Shown here piece after piece: positions 17,548-26,355 of a DNA stretch of 64,000 bases. The stretch is from Clostridia bacterium. Lineage in GTDB: Bacteria > Bacillota > Clostridia > Christensenellales > Aristaeellaceae. Numbering within the stretch: position 1 is the first letter of the stretch; every line of letters begins with the position of its first letter. The position numbers and the translations under genes were made by a program. The stretch lies in NCBI GenBank assembly GCA_017395685.1, contig JAFQOD010000051.1, positions 38,528 to 102,527 of the forward strand, given 5' to 3'. The notes beneath the pieces were generated by a model. That model was not told where the DNA came from, ran no database searches, and saw only the letters and a list, made by a program, of their open reading frames with translations.

Positions 17548-17576
17548 ACTATACCATATCTTGTGTTGAATTGCAA
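17548..17576 (-). promoter_or_regulatory. Promoter of rnhA
   Basis: On the minus strand TTGCAA (17571-17576), 17-base spacer, TATAGT (17548-17553). The start of transcription would be about 35 bases before the rnhA ATG. Confidence 0.7.
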
Positions 17577-17646
17577 TTATTATCTTTATTTTTCAGCATG
17601 TGTATGCCAGTTTTCACATATGATGAAGCGCAAGGAGGCGGATTAT

Positions 17647-18312
17647 ATGATTAAAAGGCTTGAAGTATCGGATAAGGAAAATAAAACATCCGAAAAAAGT
17701 GCAGGATTAAACTATTTGCCGGAGGCAAAAAAAATATCATTTGGAGAAAGGCTCACCCGTAATCTTGCATTGGCCGGCATGATGATTCTTACAATTACTG
17801 CTGTTCGTAATGCAAAACTGCCGGACGGAAAAACGGTATTGACAGCTATCCAGAATACAGTTGATCAGCAATGGGATGACAATCTTGGAAAAATCAGCTT
17901 TGTAAGCAACTTGTTTCCTGAAGCAGTATCGGTATTTTTTGCCGAGAGCCCGAATTTACCACTTGTTGCACCGTGCTTTGGGGTCATTTCTCATCCCTGG
18001 AGCGTTACTATGCCCTATTTATCTTACACCTCGGATGATAGGAAAGTTTATTCAGTTGCATCAGGTCAGGTTATGGGCCTTGGTCATGGATTAAACGAGG
18101 AAAAGATCGTCAGAATACGGTATGCGGATGGCATTGAAGCGCTGTATTATCAGCTGGCAGATCTAAATGTTTCTGAAGGTGATTTTGTAGATGTGAATAC
18201 ATGCATCGGAGAATGCTTGGAGGATGGGCAAACGATGATAGAAATCAGAAAGGATGGGCTTCCCATAGATCCAACAGAATGGATGAAGCCCCGCATTTCA
18301 AATCAGTTATGA
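17647..18312 (+). CDS. spoIVFA: SpoIVFA-like membrane protein with degenerate M23 domain
   Basis: 221 residues from the ATG at 17647, with AAGGAGG at 17632-17638. A cytoplasmic basic N-terminus is followed by one membrane helix (about 42-57, LALAGMMILTITAV). The C-terminal half has the M23/LytM layout (YSVASGQVMGLGHG, IEALYYQLADLNVSEGDFVDVNTCIG) but lacks the zinc His residues, as in SpoIVFA, which regulates the SpoIVFB protease in the sporulation sigma-K checkpoint. It overlaps the protease gene by four bases (ATGA), which supports a functional pair. Confidence 0.75.
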   Translation: MIKRLEVSDKENKTSEKSAGLNYLPEAKKISFGERLTRNLALAGMMILTITAVRNAKLPDGKTVLTAIQNTVDQQWDDNLGKISFVSNLFPEAVSVFFAESPNLPLVAPCFGVISHPWSVTMPYLSYTSDDRKVYSVASGQVMGLGHGLNEEKIVRIRYADGIEALYYQLADLNVSEGDFVDVNTCIGECLEDGQTMIEIRKDGLPIDPTEWMKPRISNQL

Positions 18313-19190
18313 CACTGCGTATTGGTAGCATCCGTTTGAAATTCCATTTTTTACTTCTGATTCTATGGAGCATCTCAATCGTTACGGGAAGCGGATTACA
18401 ATTTCTTGCGACCTTTCTTTCCCTGATGCTGCACGAAAGCGGACATATGCTGATGGCATGGAAACTGAAAATTGAAGTTACAGAAGTTGAAATAACGCCC
18501 CACGGCGGCCTGATTCTGATCGACAATGAAGATGCACTTTCTCCCCTTCATGCATTCTTATTAGCCGTCTCAGGGCCTCTGAGCAGCTTTCTTGGCTGTT
18601 TAATAGCCGGATGGCTTTATAAGATGCAAATATTTGATTTTTCTTTCCTGGAAAGCTTGTTTAGAAGCAATCTTTTACTTCTGATTGTGAATCTTTTTCC
18701 GGCGCTTCCGCTGGATGGCGGCAGGATCGTCGGCGCGGTTCTTTCTCATTATCTTCCTTGGAAGAAGGCGTCACGTATTCTCACCACATTTGGATATATC
18801 CTTGGCGCCTGCTTGTTCGTTTTTTCGATATTCTATGCATTTCAGGGGAAGATGATATTCGCTCCTGCGTTTTCTGGCTTATACATCATTTATGCTGCTG
18901 CAGTCGAGAAAAAATCCAGCGCATTCAGATACCTATCTGCTTTGATTGGAAGAAGAAATAAACTGGATCGACAAGATACATTGGCCGTAGAAGGGATTGC
19001 TGTGAGTAAATCAATCACCCTTCAAAAGCTGATCCCCAAGCTGAAATTGGGAAAATACAATGTGATATATATTCTATCAGATGATGGAACAAAGCTGCTT
19101 ACTACAATGAATGAAAGCGTTATATGTGAGAATATCCTATCAAGCAATCTGAATGCACCGCTTTCAGAGATCATCAAAATCGAAAAATGA
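18309..19190 (+). CDS. spoIVFB: SpoIVFB-like M50 site-2 metalloprotease
   Basis: 293 residues. This is an intramembrane zinc protease; SpoIVFB of Bacillus cleaves pro-sigma-K in the mother cell. The zinc motif is LMLHESGHML (His42, Glu43, His46) and the third ligand Asp136 is in FPALPLDGGRI. About six hydrophobic segments span residues 12-190. The tail (205-293) resembles a CBS-type regulatory domain, as in SpoIVFB. The ATG overlaps the spoIVFA-like stop, so translation is coupled. Confidence 0.85.
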   Translation: MTLRIGSIRLKFHFLLLILWSISIVTGSGLQFLATFLSLMLHESGHMLMAWKLKIEVTEVEITPHGGLILIDNEDALSPLHAFLLAVSGPLSSFLGCLIAGWLYKMQIFDFSFLESLFRSNLLLLIVNLFPALPLDGGRIVGAVLSHYLPWKKASRILTTFGYILGACLFVFSIFYAFQGKMIFAPAFSGLYIIYAAAVEKKSSAFRYLSALIGRRNKLDRQDTLAVEGIAVSKSITLQKLIPKLKLGKYNVIYILSDDGTKLLTTMNESVICENILSSNLNAPLSEIIKIEK

Positions 19191-19208
19191 GCCTTTCCGA
19201 AGAAAGGC
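19191..19208 (-). terminator. Terminator after the C39-like peptidase gene
   Basis: GCCTTTC (19191-19197) pairs with GAAAGGC (19202-19208) around CGAA. On the minus strand TCATTTTTCG follows. It separates two convergent transcripts and may work both ways. Confidence 0.65.
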
Positions 19209-19216
19209 CCTCTAAA

Positions 19217-20062
19217 TTATTGCCTCGTAAAAATATAGAAATTGGTAAACTGTGCATAGCGAATGTTCTTATCTGTGAGAGCCACCAGCCCTGGCTGTAT
19301 AATTTCCAGCCTCCTGCTGTTTTTCGTTTTGTAAGTCGTGCGATACAGGGGATCCAGCACATAAAGCTTACCTTCATAGTAGTTGGCAAGAAATACGTAA
19401 TGACCTGTATTCGTAAATACACCGCCAGCTGCAGCCAAAGCAACCACAGCATTCCCTTTTTCCATCTCCTCCAAGGCCTGATCAAAATCATGAATAATCG
19501 TCATATCAAGGCCGTAGAGATTGGCAACTTCTTTCATGTAGGCACTGTTTGTGCCCGCCGTTGCGGACCGGCTATAAGTGCCGTTTATATTATTCCCCGC
19601 TGCATAATCGCCAAAGACAAGAGGAAGAAAGCGAACAAAATCCCGTTGTGAAGTAATGATATATCGCGCATGATCCCTGATGCATCTGCTTTTGTTGAGA
19701 GAACAGGAGCAAATTGAAAAATCATTTTTCGCTGCCTGTTCAATCAAACCCATCTCCTCGATCGGAATCATTTTCGCAATAGCCATGGCAAGAGAAGAAG
19801 GGCTGCATCCTGAGTCCCGGAAAGGCCGTCTGCTCTTTATATCATGCTTTTCATAGCATAAAGCGCCCCATAAGGGATCATTCTGCGCATAATAGCGCAT
19901 CTCCCCCATTCCAGGCACCTGGATCATGCCGGAATATCCTTCCGGTGCAGCAAAGTGTGATTCCACCAGCGTTAGATCATCGGCGTAAGCAAAATGCGCG
20001 TTTTCCATCAGAAAAACGCACATGCAAAAAAGCATCGCCATTCTTTTGAGGAAAACGCGCAT
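19217..20062 (-). CDS. Secreted C39-like cysteine peptidase
   Basis: 281 residues. The N-terminus (MRVFLKRMAMLFCMCVF.., cleavage near AYA/DD at 27) looks like a signal peptide. The mature part fits the peptidase C39-like fold: YYAQNDPLWGALCY, then GCSPSSLAMAI with Cys86, GHYVFLANYYEGKLYVLDPLY with His221 and Asp237. Substrate unknown; relatives are papain-like enzymes of the cell surface. It lies 28 bases downstream of yebC on the same strand and is probably co-transcribed. Confidence 0.75.
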   Translation of the reverse strand: MRVFLKRMAMLFCMCVFLMENAHFAYADDLTLVESHFAAPEGYSGMIQVPGMGEMRYYAQNDPLWGALCYEKHDIKSRRPFRDSGCSPSSLAMAIAKMIPIEEMGLIEQAAKNDFSICSCSLNKSRCIRDHARYIITSQRDFVRFLPLVFGDYAAGNNINGTYSRSATAGTNSAYMKEVANLYGLDMTIIHDFDQALEEMEKGNAVVALAAAGGVFTNTGHYVFLANYYEGKLYVLDPLYRTTYKTKNSRRLEIIQPGLVALTDKNIRYAQFTNFYIFTRQ

Positions 20063-20090
20063 CTTATTTCCTTTCCTGTTTCAGAAGAAA

Positions 20091-20837
20091 TCAGTCTTCG
20101 CTTTCTTCTTCGGGCAGTTCGGCATTATGATATACTTCGGTAACGTCATCGTTGTCATCCAGCATATCCAGCAGCTTCTGAATCTTTGCCAGGGTATCAG
20201 GATCGGTAACGGCGACAGTATTCTGGGGAATCATCTGCTTATCAGCGGACAGGAAGGCGTAACCGGCCTTTTCCAGGCTTTCCCGCACGGCAGAGAAATC
20301 GTTGGGGGCAGTATAGATTTCAAATACGTCTTCTTCTGCCTTCATATCTTCTGCGCCGGCGTCCAGAGCGGTCATCATCATTTCGTCTTCATCCATGCCA
20401 GGTTCACGCTCGATGACGATAACGCCCTTATTGTCAAACATATAGTTTACAGAGCCGGGAGTGCCAAGAGATCCGCCGTTCTTATCGAAGATGTGGCGAA
20501 CATCGCTGGAGGTGCGGTTGCGGTTATCGGTTACGATCTGGCAAATGATAGCCACGCCGCCAGGGGCATAGCCTTCATACATCATTTCTTCGTAGGTAGC
20601 GCCGGTGCCTTCGCCGGCAGCCTTACGAATGGAACGCTGAATGTTATCATTGGGCATATTATTGGCCTTGGCCTTGGCAATGATATCCTTCAGTTTGCCG
20701 TTGCTTTCAGGGTTGGGGCCGCCTTCGCGAACAGCGATAGCGATTTCACGGCCGATCTTGGTAAAAATCTTACCGCGTGCAGCGTCAGTCTTGCCCTTCT
20801 TCGCCTGAATATTGTGCCACTTAGAATGTCCAGACAT
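20091..20837 (-). CDS. yebC: YebC/PmpR-family protein
   Basis: 248 residues from the ATG at 20837, chosen because GGGAGGG lies eight bases upstream and the protein then begins with the family signature MSGHSKWHNIQAKKGK. The family has been described as DNA-binding regulators (PmpR) and recently as ribosome-associated factors easing stalling at proline runs. Domains: an N-terminal helical domain to about 75, then two alpha/beta domains (NRTSSDVRHIFDKNGGSLG). The end is very acidic. Confidence 0.95.
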   Translation of the reverse strand: MSGHSKWHNIQAKKGKTDAARGKIFTKIGREIAIAVREGGPNPESNGKLKDIIAKAKANNMPNDNIQRSIRKAAGEGTGATYEEMMYEGYAPGGVAIICQIVTDNRNRTSSDVRHIFDKNGGSLGTPGSVNYMFDNKGVIVIEREPGMDEDEMMMTALDAGAEDMKAEEDVFEIYTAPNDFSAVRESLEKAGYAFLSADKQMIPQNTVAVTDPDTLAKIQKLLDMLDDNDDVTEVYHNAELPEEESED

Positions 20838-20880
20838 AAAAAATCCCTCCCATAGGATGATCTCATAATAATAACGGCTT

Positions 20881-20909
20881 ATTATAGCATATAAATCTCT
20901 ATCCGTCAA
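20881..20909 (-). promoter_or_regulatory. Promoter of yebC
   Basis: On the minus strand TTGACG (20904-20909), 17-base spacer and TATAAT (20881-20886), a near-consensus sigma-A promoter. Confidence 0.85.
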
Positions 20910-20976
20910 ATATAGGAACAGATAAATCATTCGTTTTTACCTTTTCAAGAATTTTATTGCAAATCAAAAATCTTCC

Positions 20977-21005
20977 TTGACAATGAAACGGGTTTATGGT
21001 ATTAT
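20977..21005 (+). promoter_or_regulatory. Promoter of tRNA-Arg
   Basis: TTGACA (20977-20982), 17-base spacer and TATTAT (21000-21005), placing the start about 20 bases before the tRNA. Confidence 0.85.
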
Positions 21006-21031
21006 AGATAAGCTTTCGTGAGGAAGCATTT

Positions 21032-21108
21032 GCGCCCGTAGCTCAGTTGGATAGAGTGTCAGACTCCGACTCTGAAGGCCGCGCGTTCGAGTCGCGCCGA
21101 GCGCACCA
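21032..21108 (+). tRNA. tRNA-Arg (anticodon CCG)
   Basis: 77 bases with all four arms. The D stem is GCTC/GAGT. The anticodon stem TCAGA/TCTGA encloses the loop CTCCGAC, giving anticodon CCG, which reads CGG. The T stem is GCGCG/CGCGC with loop TTCGAGT, and CCA is encoded. The acceptor stem GCGCCCG/CGAGCGC has one C-A mismatch at the fifth pair. Confidence 0.95.
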
Positions 21109-21109
21109 G

Positions 21110-21141
21110 ACAATCCCTTGTTTTCAAGGGATTGTTTTTTT
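21110..21141 (+). terminator. Terminator after tRNA-Arg
   Basis: ACAATCCCTTG (21110-21120) pairs with CAAGGGATTGT (21125-21135) around TTTT, followed by seven T. Confidence 0.9.
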
Positions 21142-21250
21142 CTGTACTGTTCTTTCGCAGATTCATCAAATTTTGATTGCTTGTAATTTCCATTTGTGTA
21201 TGTTATTATACTTACAGATTAAAATAACGGTTATATAAAGGAGATTTATA

Positions 21251-22660
21251 ATGAAACAGCAGGTTTTCAATCCCTATCTTCCCAGCTGGGAATATATCCC
21301 TGATGGGGAGCCCCGTGTCTTTGATGGGCGGCTGTATATTTACGGAAGCCATGATTGCTTCAATGGAAAAGTTTACTGTCAGAACGACTATGTATGCTGG
21401 TCTGCGCCAGAAGATGATCTTTCTGACTGGCACTATGAAGGGGTCATTTTCCGAAAGGAACAGGATCCACGCAATCCCGATGGCGCCCATGCCCTCTGGG
21501 CTCCTGACGTATGTCAAGGCAACGATGGAAAATACTATCTCTATTATTGCCTTGATTTCCTGAAAGAAATCGGTGTCGCAGTTGCTGATACCCCAGTCGG
21601 CCCCTTTGAATTTCTTGATTTTGTGCGTTATCCCAATGGCGATATTCTGGGGGCACGTCCTGATGAAATCCGTCAGTTTGATCCTGGTATTTTTATCGAT
21701 GATGACAAGAGAATCTATCTGTTTTCCGGAAACAGCCCCCGTTACAAACAAACACCTACAGATAAAGACAGCCTGAAAATGGAATTGGAACAGGATATGA
21801 TCACCGTAAAAGACGGCCCTTATCATAACCTGCCAATCATCAATGATGCCGACGGTACTGAATATGAAGCCCATCCTTTCTTTGAAGCCAGCTCCATCCG
21901 AAAAATAAACGGCAAGTATTATTTCATTTATTCATCCACCTGGATGCATGAGCTGTGCTGGGCTGTGGCTGATTCTCCCCTTGGTGATTACCATTTCGGC
22001 GGCGTACTGGTTTCCAATGCTGATATCGGCGTCAATGGCAATACTGAAGCCTTGAATTATCGCGGTAATACCCATGGATCCGTTGCTCTCGTAAACGGAA
22101 AATGGTATGTATTCTATCATCGGCAGACAAATCGTCATTTCTTCTCCCGTCAGGCCTGTGCTGAAGAGGTATACTTTGATGGCGAAGCCTTCCATCAGGC
22201 AGAGATTACCTCCTGCGGCCTCAATGGCGGGCCTCTGAAGGATCAGGGGACATATGAAGCACGTATTGCCTGCCATCTTTATTCCAAGAACGGCACTACA
22301 GAGAGCCAGCCTGATCAGCAGGATGGCAATCATCCTGCATTTACTCAGGATGGTGAAGACCGGATGGATTGTCCGAATCAATATATCAATAATATAGTTG
22401 ACGGTGCAACTGCAGGATATCGCTATTTTAATTTTTCTGATGCAAAAAAGATTTCCGTAGAAGTACGCGGAACGGCAGAAGGTGTTTTTATTGTAAGAGA
22501 TGGCCGTGATGGAAAAATTGTCGCCCGCATCCCCGTATCTCCAAGCAAGGAATGGAAATTCTTCTCTGCTCCGCTGAATATTGAAAGAGGGAAAAAGCCT
22601 TTATATTTCACTTTTGAGGGCCAGGGAGCTGCTGATTTCATCCATTTCCGTTTTGATTGA
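21251..22660 (+). CDS. Glycoside hydrolase family 43 protein
   Basis: 469 residues, no signal peptide, so intracellular. GH43 enzymes are inverting xylosidases or arabinofuranosidases with a five-bladed propeller. Likely catalytic residues: Asp18 (IPDGEPRVFDGRLYIYG, base), Asp144 (RQFDPGIFIDDD, pKa modulator) and Glu212 (FFEASSIRKINGKYYFIYSS, acid). Residues about 340-469 form a CBM6-like beta-sandwich (YRYFNFSDAKKISVEVRG, ending FIHFRFD). It would act on imported xylo- or arabino-oligosaccharides; the exact substrate is not visible. AAAGGAG precedes the ATG and a terminator follows. Confidence 0.9.
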   Translation: MKQQVFNPYLPSWEYIPDGEPRVFDGRLYIYGSHDCFNGKVYCQNDYVCWSAPEDDLSDWHYEGVIFRKEQDPRNPDGAHALWAPDVCQGNDGKYYLYYCLDFLKEIGVAVADTPVGPFEFLDFVRYPNGDILGARPDEIRQFDPGIFIDDDKRIYLFSGNSPRYKQTPTDKDSLKMELEQDMITVKDGPYHNLPIINDADGTEYEAHPFFEASSIRKINGKYYFIYSSTWMHELCWAVADSPLGDYHFGGVLVSNADIGVNGNTEALNYRGNTHGSVALVNGKWYVFYHRQTNRHFFSRQACAEEVYFDGEAFHQAEITSCGLNGGPLKDQGTYEARIACHLYSKNGTTESQPDQQDGNHPAFTQDGEDRMDCPNQYINNIVDGATAGYRYFNFSDAKKISVEVRGTAEGVFIVRDGRDGKIVARIPVSPSKEWKFFSAPLNIERGKKPLYFTFEGQGAADFIHFRFD

Positions 22661-22678
22661 TGCAATTTTCGATTTTAG

Positions 22679-22715
22679 CCGCAAATTCTGCATGACTGCT
22701 GATTTGCGGTTTTTT
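22679..22715 (+). terminator. Terminator after the GH43 gene
   Basis: CCGCAAAT (22679-22686) pairs with ATTTGCGG (22702-22709), followed by six T. Confidence 0.85.
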
Positions 22716-22827
22716 GATGAGATTTATATTGTTAAACAAAAAAACATTGACGTAATATGGAAATAATGTTAACCTATGAAGAAGAGGCGCATAATTCACA
22801 TAACAATAAATTCAGGAGGTAACTGGA

Positions 22828-25272
22828 ATGAAATATGGTTATTTCAATGATCAGGCACGGGAGTATGTGATCACCACTCCCCGCACGCCCTATCCCTGGA
22901 TCAATTACTTGGGCTGTGAAAACTTTTTCGGAATTATAAGCAATACCGCCGGCGGTTATTGCTTCTATCGTGATGCCCGGCTCCGGCGCATTACCCGCTA
23001 TCGTTACAATAATATCCCTGTGGATAATGGCGGCCGTTATTTCTATATCAATGACAATGGCACTGTGTGGAATCCCGGCTGGGCCCCTGTCAAAACGGAA
23101 CTGGATCGTTATGAATGCCGCCACGGCATGGGCTATACGGTGATTACCGGAAAGAAGAATGGCCTTTCTGCCCAGCAGCTTTCTTTTGTTCCCATGGGTA
23201 TCAATGCCGAAGTGCATCAGATCACCCTGAAAAATGAATCAGAAGAAGCCAAGGATATCATCCTCACTTCCTTTGTGGAATTCTGTCTTTGGAATGCTCA
23301 GGATGATATGCTGAATTTCCAGCGTAATTTCTCCACCGGTGAAGTGGAAGTGGAAGGCAGCGTCATTTACCACAAGACCGAATATCGTGAACGCCGGAAT
23401 CATTATGCTTTCTACGCGGTCAATGCTGAAATTGATGGCTTTGATACGGACATGGAGAAATTCCTGGGCATATATAATGGCTATGATCGCCCTCAGGCCG
23501 TGATGAACGGCCAGATGAGCAATTCGATTGCTTCCGGCTGGCAGCCCATGGCAGCCCATCAGCTGAAAGTACATCTTGAAAAGGACGAGCAAAAACGCTT
23601 TAATTTCGTACTCGGTTATGTGGAAGTTCCCCAGGAAGAAAAGTTCGTAGCTCCCTTTGTTATCAATAAAGCCCCTGCCAAAGAATTGCTTGAAAAGCTG
23701 ACCACTGATGAGCAGATTGAGAAAGCATTCTCCGAATTGAAAGCACACTGGGATCATTTGCTCAGCGCTTATGTACTCAAGACCGAAGATGATAAGCTCT
23801 CCCGTATGGTGAATATCTGGAATCCCTATCAGTGCATGGTCACTTTCAACATGAGCCGCTCTGCATCCCTGTTCGAAAGCGGCGTCGGCCGCGGCCTGGG
23901 TTTCCGCGATTCTTCCCAGGATTTGCTGGGCTTTGTACACCAGATTCCTGAGCGTGCCCGGGAGCGCATCCTGGATATCGCTGCTACTCAGTTCCGGGAC
24001 GGCGGCTGTTATCATCAATTCCAGCCTCTCACCAAGAAGGGCAATAATGATATCGGCGGCGGCTTCAACGATGATCCCCTCTGGCTGATTGCCGGTGCAG
24101 CAGCATACATCAAAGAGACGGGTGACTTTGGCATTCTGGATGAAAAGACGCCCTATGATTGCAATCCTGATGACTTTGGCACTCTGCTTGAGCATCTGGA
24201 AGCCAGCTTCTATCATGTCGTCAATAACAAAGGCCCCCATGGTCTGCCGCTGATCGGCCGTGCCGACTGGAATGACTGCCTGAATCTCAACTGTTTCTCT
24301 GATGAGCCTTCCGAGAGCTTCCAGACTTTCTCCAACCCCAATGCCCCCGATGACAGGGTGGCTGAATCCGTGCTGATCGCCGGTATGTTTGTGGCTATTG
24401 GCCCTGATCTGGTAGATATTCTGCGAATCAAAGGGCTTTGTGATAAAGCCGATTCAGCCCAGAAAGAAATTGATCTGATGCGGGAAGCAATCCTGAGCCA
24501 TGGCTGGGATGGTGAGTGGTTTGTCCGTGCATATGATGCCTTTGGCAACAAAATCGGCTCCCACGAATGCGATGATGGCAAGATCTTTATTGAAAGTCAG
24601 GGCTATTGCATCATGGCCGGTATCGGCGTTGAAGATGGAAAAGCAGAAAAAGCACTGAAATCCGTTGAAAAGTGGCTGGAAACGGAACATGGCATTGTGC
24701 TTCTTCAGCCCGCTTACAAAACCTATCATCTTGAACTTGGCGAAGTAAGCTCCTATCCCCCCGGATATAAGGAAAATGCCGGCATCTTCTGCCATAATAA
24801 TCCATGGATTATGGCTGCTGAAACGGTTGTCGGTCATGGCGATCGCTCTTTTGCCCTGTATTCCAAGATTGCCCCTGCCTGGCGGGAGGAGATTTCTGAT
24901 CTTCACAAAACTGAGCCCTATGTATACAGCCAGATGATTGCCGGCAAGGATGCCGTACACTTTGGCCAGGCGAAAAACAGTTGGCTCACCGGTACCGCCG
25001 CCTGGAATTTCTACGTAATTAGCAACTACATCCTTGGTATTAAGCCTGATTGGAACGGCCTGAAAATCGATCCCTGCATTCCTCATGGCTGGGATAGTTA
25101 CGAAATCAGCCGCCGTTTCCGCGGTGCCACTTATTTGATTGCTATCGAAAATCCCGATCACGTCTGCCGTGGTATTCGTAAGATCTCTGTTGACGGAAAT
25201 GATATTGCAGGCAATGTCCTTCCCATCTTCTGCGATGGTAAAGAACATCACGTGAAAGTTATTCTGGGCTAA
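22828..25272 (+). CDS. Cellobiose phosphorylase (GH94)
   Basis: 814 residues, the length of cellobiose phosphorylases, which split cellobiose with phosphate into glucose 1-phosphate and glucose in the cytoplasm. N-terminal sandwich [24 protein letters not shown].., an (alpha/alpha)6 barrel with [10 protein letters not shown] at 477-486 carrying the general-acid Asp, then [13 protein letters not shown] and [19 protein letters not shown]. These match cellobiose rather than chitobiose phosphorylases. CAGGAGG lies ten bases before the ATG. Neighbouring GH43 suggests growth on plant-fibre oligosaccharides and saving of ATP by phosphorolysis. Confidence 0.93.
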   Translation: MKYGYFNDQAREYVITTPRTPYPWINYLGCENFFGIISNTAGGYCFYRDARLRRITRYRYNNIPVDNGGRYFYINDNGTVWNPGWAPVKTELDRYECRHGMGYTVITGKKNGLSAQQLSFVPMGINAEVHQITLKNESEEAKDIILTSFVEFCLWNAQDDMLNFQRNFSTGEVEVEGSVIYHKTEYRERRNHYAFYAVNAEIDGFDTDMEKFLGIYNGYDRPQAVMNGQMSNSIASGWQPMAAHQLKVHLEKDEQKRFNFVLGYVEVPQEEKFVAPFVINKAPAKELLEKLTTDEQIEKAFSELKAHWDHLLSAYVLKTEDDKLSRMVNIWNPYQCMVTFNMSRSASLFESGVGRGLGFRDSSQDLLGFVHQIPERARERILDIAATQFRDGGCYHQFQPLTKKGNNDIGGGFNDDPLWLIAGAAAYIKETGDFGILDEKTPYDCNPDDFGTLLEHLEASFYHVVNNKGPHGLPLIGRADWNDCLNLNCFSDEPSESFQTFSNPNAPDDRVAESVLIAGMFVAIGPDLVDILRIKGLCDKADSAQKEIDLMREAILSHGWDGEWFVRAYDAFGNKIGSHECDDGKIFIESQGYCIMAGIGVEDGKAEKALKSVEKWLETEHGIVLLQPAYKTYHLELGEVSSYPPGYKENAGIFCHNNPWIMAAETVVGHGDRSFALYSKIAPAWREEISDLHKTEPYVYSQMIAGKDAVHFGQAKNSWLTGTAAWNFYVISNYILGIKPDWNGLKIDPCIPHGWDSYEISRRFRGATYLIAIENPDHVCRGIRKISVDGNDIAGNVLPIFCDGKEHHVKVILG

Positions 25273-25277
25273 GGCCT

Positions 25278-25322
25278 TTCCCCTGCTTCTGACATGAGGC
25301 AGGGGAATTTCTCTTTTATTTT
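25278..25322 (+). terminator. Terminator after the GH94 gene
   Basis: TTCCCCTGC (25278-25286) pairs with GCAGGGGAA (25299-25307), followed by TTTCTCTTTTATTTTC. Confidence 0.85.
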
Positions 25323-25355
25323 CATGCCTCTCTTTACTCCTGCACTTTTCAAATA

Positions 25356-25384
25356 TTGACATATAGAACGAAAGAATCTATAAT
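25356..25384 (+). promoter_or_regulatory. Promoter of the NlpC/P60-like gene
   Basis: TTGACA (25356-25361), 17-base spacer, TATAAT (25379-25384): a perfect consensus promoter about 35 bases before the ATG at 25420. Confidence 0.9.
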
Positions 25385-25419
25385 AATAGCGATAACCATC
25401 ATGAAAGGTTGAGCATTTT

Positions 25420-26295
25420 ATGAAAAAGGCCCTTATTTTTGTAATTTCGTTCTTGCTTTTAGCAAGCTGCATCGTTTTTCCTGCAAGTGCCCAGGTTGAG
25501 AAATCTCCTCTTCTGGATGCCGCATTTTCCCTGATTGAAAAGGATAATATTTTTCTTCGCCGTTACAATGAGATTACTGGTTCAGAAGTAGAAGCCATGT
25601 TTGAGCATGGTGTTCCTTATATCTTTGGGGGGAAGGGCGATGATCTGTTCCTTTCTCAGTATCCCAATTTTTCCAAGCGTAAATGCTGGGAAACTACGAA
25701 ATTCTATCGGAAGAATTCTGTCTATATTTACGGTTTGGATTGCTCCGGCTATACCAATTGGATTCGCAGGCAAGTTGGATTGACTGAGCATGATTCTCTT
25801 TCCAATATGATTCTGAAATACGAATACGAACGTAATGGAAATCATCTTTTCAATCATCGTAAGGGCCATGAAATGCCCCCTTATAATGAACTGAAGGATC
25901 ATCTGATTGTTGGCGATTTTCTGGTTGCCAAGAATGGCGCACGCCATATCATGATGTATATCGGCACCCTCAACGATTATGGCTTCACCGCTGAAGAAGT
26001 ACCCGAATTGGCAGAATATCTTGATTATCCGCTGGTAATTCATTGCGGTCCCAGCCCCGTATACGGAAAGGTTTATGAGCAGTTTATTGCCGAAAACCCG
26101 GAATTGTACGGCAACTGCAAAACAACCAATGGCGGCGTAGAGGTATCTATTATTGGTGTGCCTTTGGAAAAAGCGCCCATCACGGAGCACGTGCAGATTG
26201 ATGATTTCTACTATTTTATGATTGATGATGGCAATTATCCCTTGACGATCTGGGATTTGCCCTCCTGCACATCTTTCTGCTGGTTCCGCATGTAA
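25420..26295 (+). CDS. Exported NlpC/P60-like protein
   Basis: 291 residues. NlpC/P60 enzymes usually cut bonds in wall peptides. The N-terminus MKKALIFVISFLLLASC contains a possible lipobox (LASC, Cys17), so it may be a lipoprotein; cleavage after ASA near residue 24 is the alternative. The catalytic Cys108 is in YGLDCSGYTNWI and His176 in GARHIMMYIG. A long insertion lies between VPYIFGGKG and the catalytic Cys. The substrate is not evident. It has a consensus promoter and its own terminator, so it is a single-gene unit. Confidence 0.8.
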   Translation: MKKALIFVISFLLLASCIVFPASAQVEKSPLLDAAFSLIEKDNIFLRRYNEITGSEVEAMFEHGVPYIFGGKGDDLFLSQYPNFSKRKCWETTKFYRKNSVYIYGLDCSGYTNWIRRQVGLTEHDSLSNMILKYEYERNGNHLFNHRKGHEMPPYNELKDHLIVGDFLVAKNGARHIMMYIGTLNDYGFTAEEVPELAEYLDYPLVIHCGPSPVYGKVYEQFIAENPELYGNCKTTNGGVEVSIIGVPLEKAPITEHVQIDDFYYFMIDDGNYPLTIWDLPSCTSFCWFRM

Positions 26296-26306
26296 TGCAT
26301 AAATTT

Positions 26307-26330
26307 AGGCTGCCTGGGCAGCCTTTTTTA
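26307..26330 (+). terminator. Terminator after the NlpC/P60-like gene
   Basis: AGGCTGC (26307-26313) pairs with GCAGCCT (26318-26324) around CTGG, followed by six T. Confidence 0.9.
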
Positions 26331-26355
26331 TATCTAAATTTTTTGGGGGATCCAT

